This document shows, one piece after another, positions 13,921 through 14,869 of a DNA stretch of 14,869 nucleotides (its first letter is position 1; each line of letters opens with the position of its first letter). The stretch is from an uncultured Acidimicrobiia bacterium. Its GTDB lineage: Bacteria; Actinomycetota; Acidimicrobiia; Spongiisociales; Spongiisociaceae. The DNA lies in NCBI GenBank assembly GCA_937900165.1, contig CALCCX010000426.1, forward strand, positions 1-14,869, read 5' to 3'. Under the pieces are notes generated by a model. That model was not told the origin of the DNA and ran no database searches. It was given only the letters and a program-made list of their open reading frames with translations. The position numbers were made by a program, and so were the translations under genes.

Positions 13921-14672
13921 TCAATTGTTCGCAATGAACACCGACTTGTATTCCGTGTAGTGCTCGAGAGCAACCATGCCCTGCTCGCGCCCGATCCCGC
14001 TCTGCTTGAAGCCACCGAAAGGGGCCTCGATGTGCACGCTCGAACTCGAGTTGATCGACAACATGCCGGTCTCGATGGCCCTGGCGACTCGCATCGCCCT
14101 GCCGATGTCCCGAGTCCAAATCGATCCGGACAGACCGTAGATGCTGTCGTTGGCAGCGATGACCGCCTCCTCTTCGCCCTCGAAGGGCATGATTCCCACA
14201 ACCGGCCCAAAGATCTCCTCAGTCATCACTCTCATCGAGGGTGTCACGTCGACAAAGACCGCCGGGCTCATGAAGTTGCCTGGCGAGTCTGTCTGCACTC
14301 CGCCGCATACCAACCGGGCACCCTCTTCCTGGCCGGTTGCCACGTATTCGGCTACACCGGCGAGATGGCCAGGGGTGATCAGGGGGCCCATGTCGGTCGA
14401 CTCGTCACTGGTGTCGCCAACCACGAGCGACTGTGCCCGTGCGCTGAAGCGTTCGACAAAATCATCAAAGATCGGGCGCTCGACCAGGATGCGGCTTCGT
14501 GCGCAACAATCCTGGCCGGCGTTGTCGTAGACCGAGAAGATCGACGATTCGATGCAGGCATCGAGGTCCGCGTCTTCGAAAACGACGTTCGCTGACTTCC
14601 CTCCCAGCTCCAAGGACACCCGTTTGATACCTGCCGCGGCTTGGCGCATCACTCCAGAACCGACTTCGGTCG
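13921..14672 (-). CDS. Aldehyde dehydrogenase, C-terminal half (N-terminus cut by adapter)
   Basis: 249 genuine residues starting inside the G-S-T-E-V-G motif, so roughly 230 N-terminal residues with the NAD-binding part are missing. Counting the first genuine Thr as 1, the general base E21 lies in L-E21-L-G-G-K-S and the catalytic cysteine C55 in G-Q-D-C55-C-A. Their spacing of 34 equals E268 to C302 in ALDH2. E-E-I-F-G-P-V and the C-terminal F-G-G-F-K-Q-S-G-I-G-R-E are also present. It oxidises an aldehyde to the acid with NAD(P)+. The substrate is unknown, though the C-terminus resembles amino-aldehyde and semialdehyde dehydrogenases. The residues upstream of Thr in the same frame are adapter translation. 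Confidence 0.92.
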
Positions 14673-14730
14673 AGATCGGAAGAGCGTCGTGTAGGGAAAG
14701 AGTGTAGATCTCGGTGGTCGCCGTATCATT
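14673..14730 (+). other. Illumina TruSeq universal adapter contamination, right end
   Basis: All 58 bases match the reverse complement of the TruSeq universal adapter, from AGATCGGAAGAGCGTCGTG to GTCGCCGTATCATT. Translation of this segment gives the well-known artefact peptide F-N-D-T-A-T-T-E-I-Y-T-L-S-L-H-D-A-L-P-I fused to the aldehyde dehydrogenase. Confidence 0.99.
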
Positions 14731-14744
14731 AAAAAAAAAAAAAA
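14731..14744 (+). other. Poly-A run after the adapter
   Basis: Fourteen A residues directly follow the adapter, the usual result of reading past the end of a short library insert. Confidence 0.9.
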
Positions 14745-14764
14745 TGCAGAATAAAGGATTATTA

Positions 14765-14794
14765 AGATCGGAAGAGCACCCGGCTGAACCCCAG
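14765..14794 (+). other. Mutated second Illumina adapter and junk tail
   Basis: Thirty bases match the index-side adapter (AGATCGGAAGAGCACACG and following bases) with three mismatches. The remaining bases to 14869 are A+T-rich, unlike the rest of the window, and match nothing I recognise. They should be treated as non-genomic. Confidence 0.9.
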
Positions 14795-14869
14795 TATTGA
14801 TACCGCCGAGTAGTTCTATCATACACTCTCCAACATACAATCATAGTTTAGTGTCCATTCTACATAATA

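Noticed and set aside
13825..14595. 256-residue plus-strand ORF opposite the aldehyde dehydrogenase
   Set aside because: Antisense shadow of a gene with intact catalytic motifs.
14673..14844. Apparent N-terminal part of the aldehyde dehydrogenase, and a small separate ORF at 14649-14840
   Set aside because: Both are translations of adapter and poly-A sequence.

Overview
The window is a fragment of an uncultured, G+C-rich bacterial genome, most likely Actinomycetota and possibly Acidimicrobiia-like. The evidence is a DosS/DosR-type two-component system, an Rv1086-type cis-prenyltransferase, an actinobacterial PNPOx-family protein, and many genes whose start codon lies 6-7 bases after a TANNNT -10 box, as in leaderless transcription. 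No phylogenetic marker is present, so the lineage is inferred. Both ends carry Illumina adapter sequence (9-42; 14673-14730 and 14765-14794). Genuine genomic DNA therefore runs from about 43 to 14672, and the first and last genes are cut by library artefact.

Layout. (1) 43-4563, a sulfur-related block. A leftward, truncated fusion of a four-cluster [4Fe-4S] subunit and an NrfD/PsrC-type membrane subunit is divergent from an MBL-fold/double-rhodanese protein, which abuts a SulP anion transporter. (2) 4612-6528. A crotonase with the active-site acids of dienoyl-CoA isomerase, then a mannose-1-phosphate guanylyltransferase 15 bases downstream. (3) 6549-10124, a regulatory block. A leftward GAF histidine kinase is divergent from NarL/DosR-type response regulator 1; a leftward PNPOx-family flavoprotein is divergent from a paralogous response regulator 2. 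(4) 10304-12856. A leftward cis-prenyl diphosphate synthase is divergent from an amidase-signature hydrolase. (5) 12977-14672. A leftward AlkP-superfamily phosphodiesterase and a truncated aldehyde dehydrogenase.

The most notable structure is a family of three short non-autonomous elements of 166-168 bp (7769-7936, 8667-8832, 10125-10290) around the regulatory genes. Each has about 14-bp terminal inverted repeats and a matching 3-bp TNA duplication (TAA/TAA, TAA/TAA, TGA/TGA). Two copies are 163/166 identical, lie in opposite orientation, and sit exactly on the stop codons of the two paralogous response regulators, so the duplicated target includes the stop codon. Together they bracket the PNPOx/response regulator 2 pair. 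No transposase is present.

The kinase keeps the His and Tyr that I align to the heme-pocket residues of mycobacterial DosS. Degenerate DosR-like boxes lie 41-48 bases upstream of the kinase and both regulators, so the block may be a self-regulated oxygen or redox sensing module.
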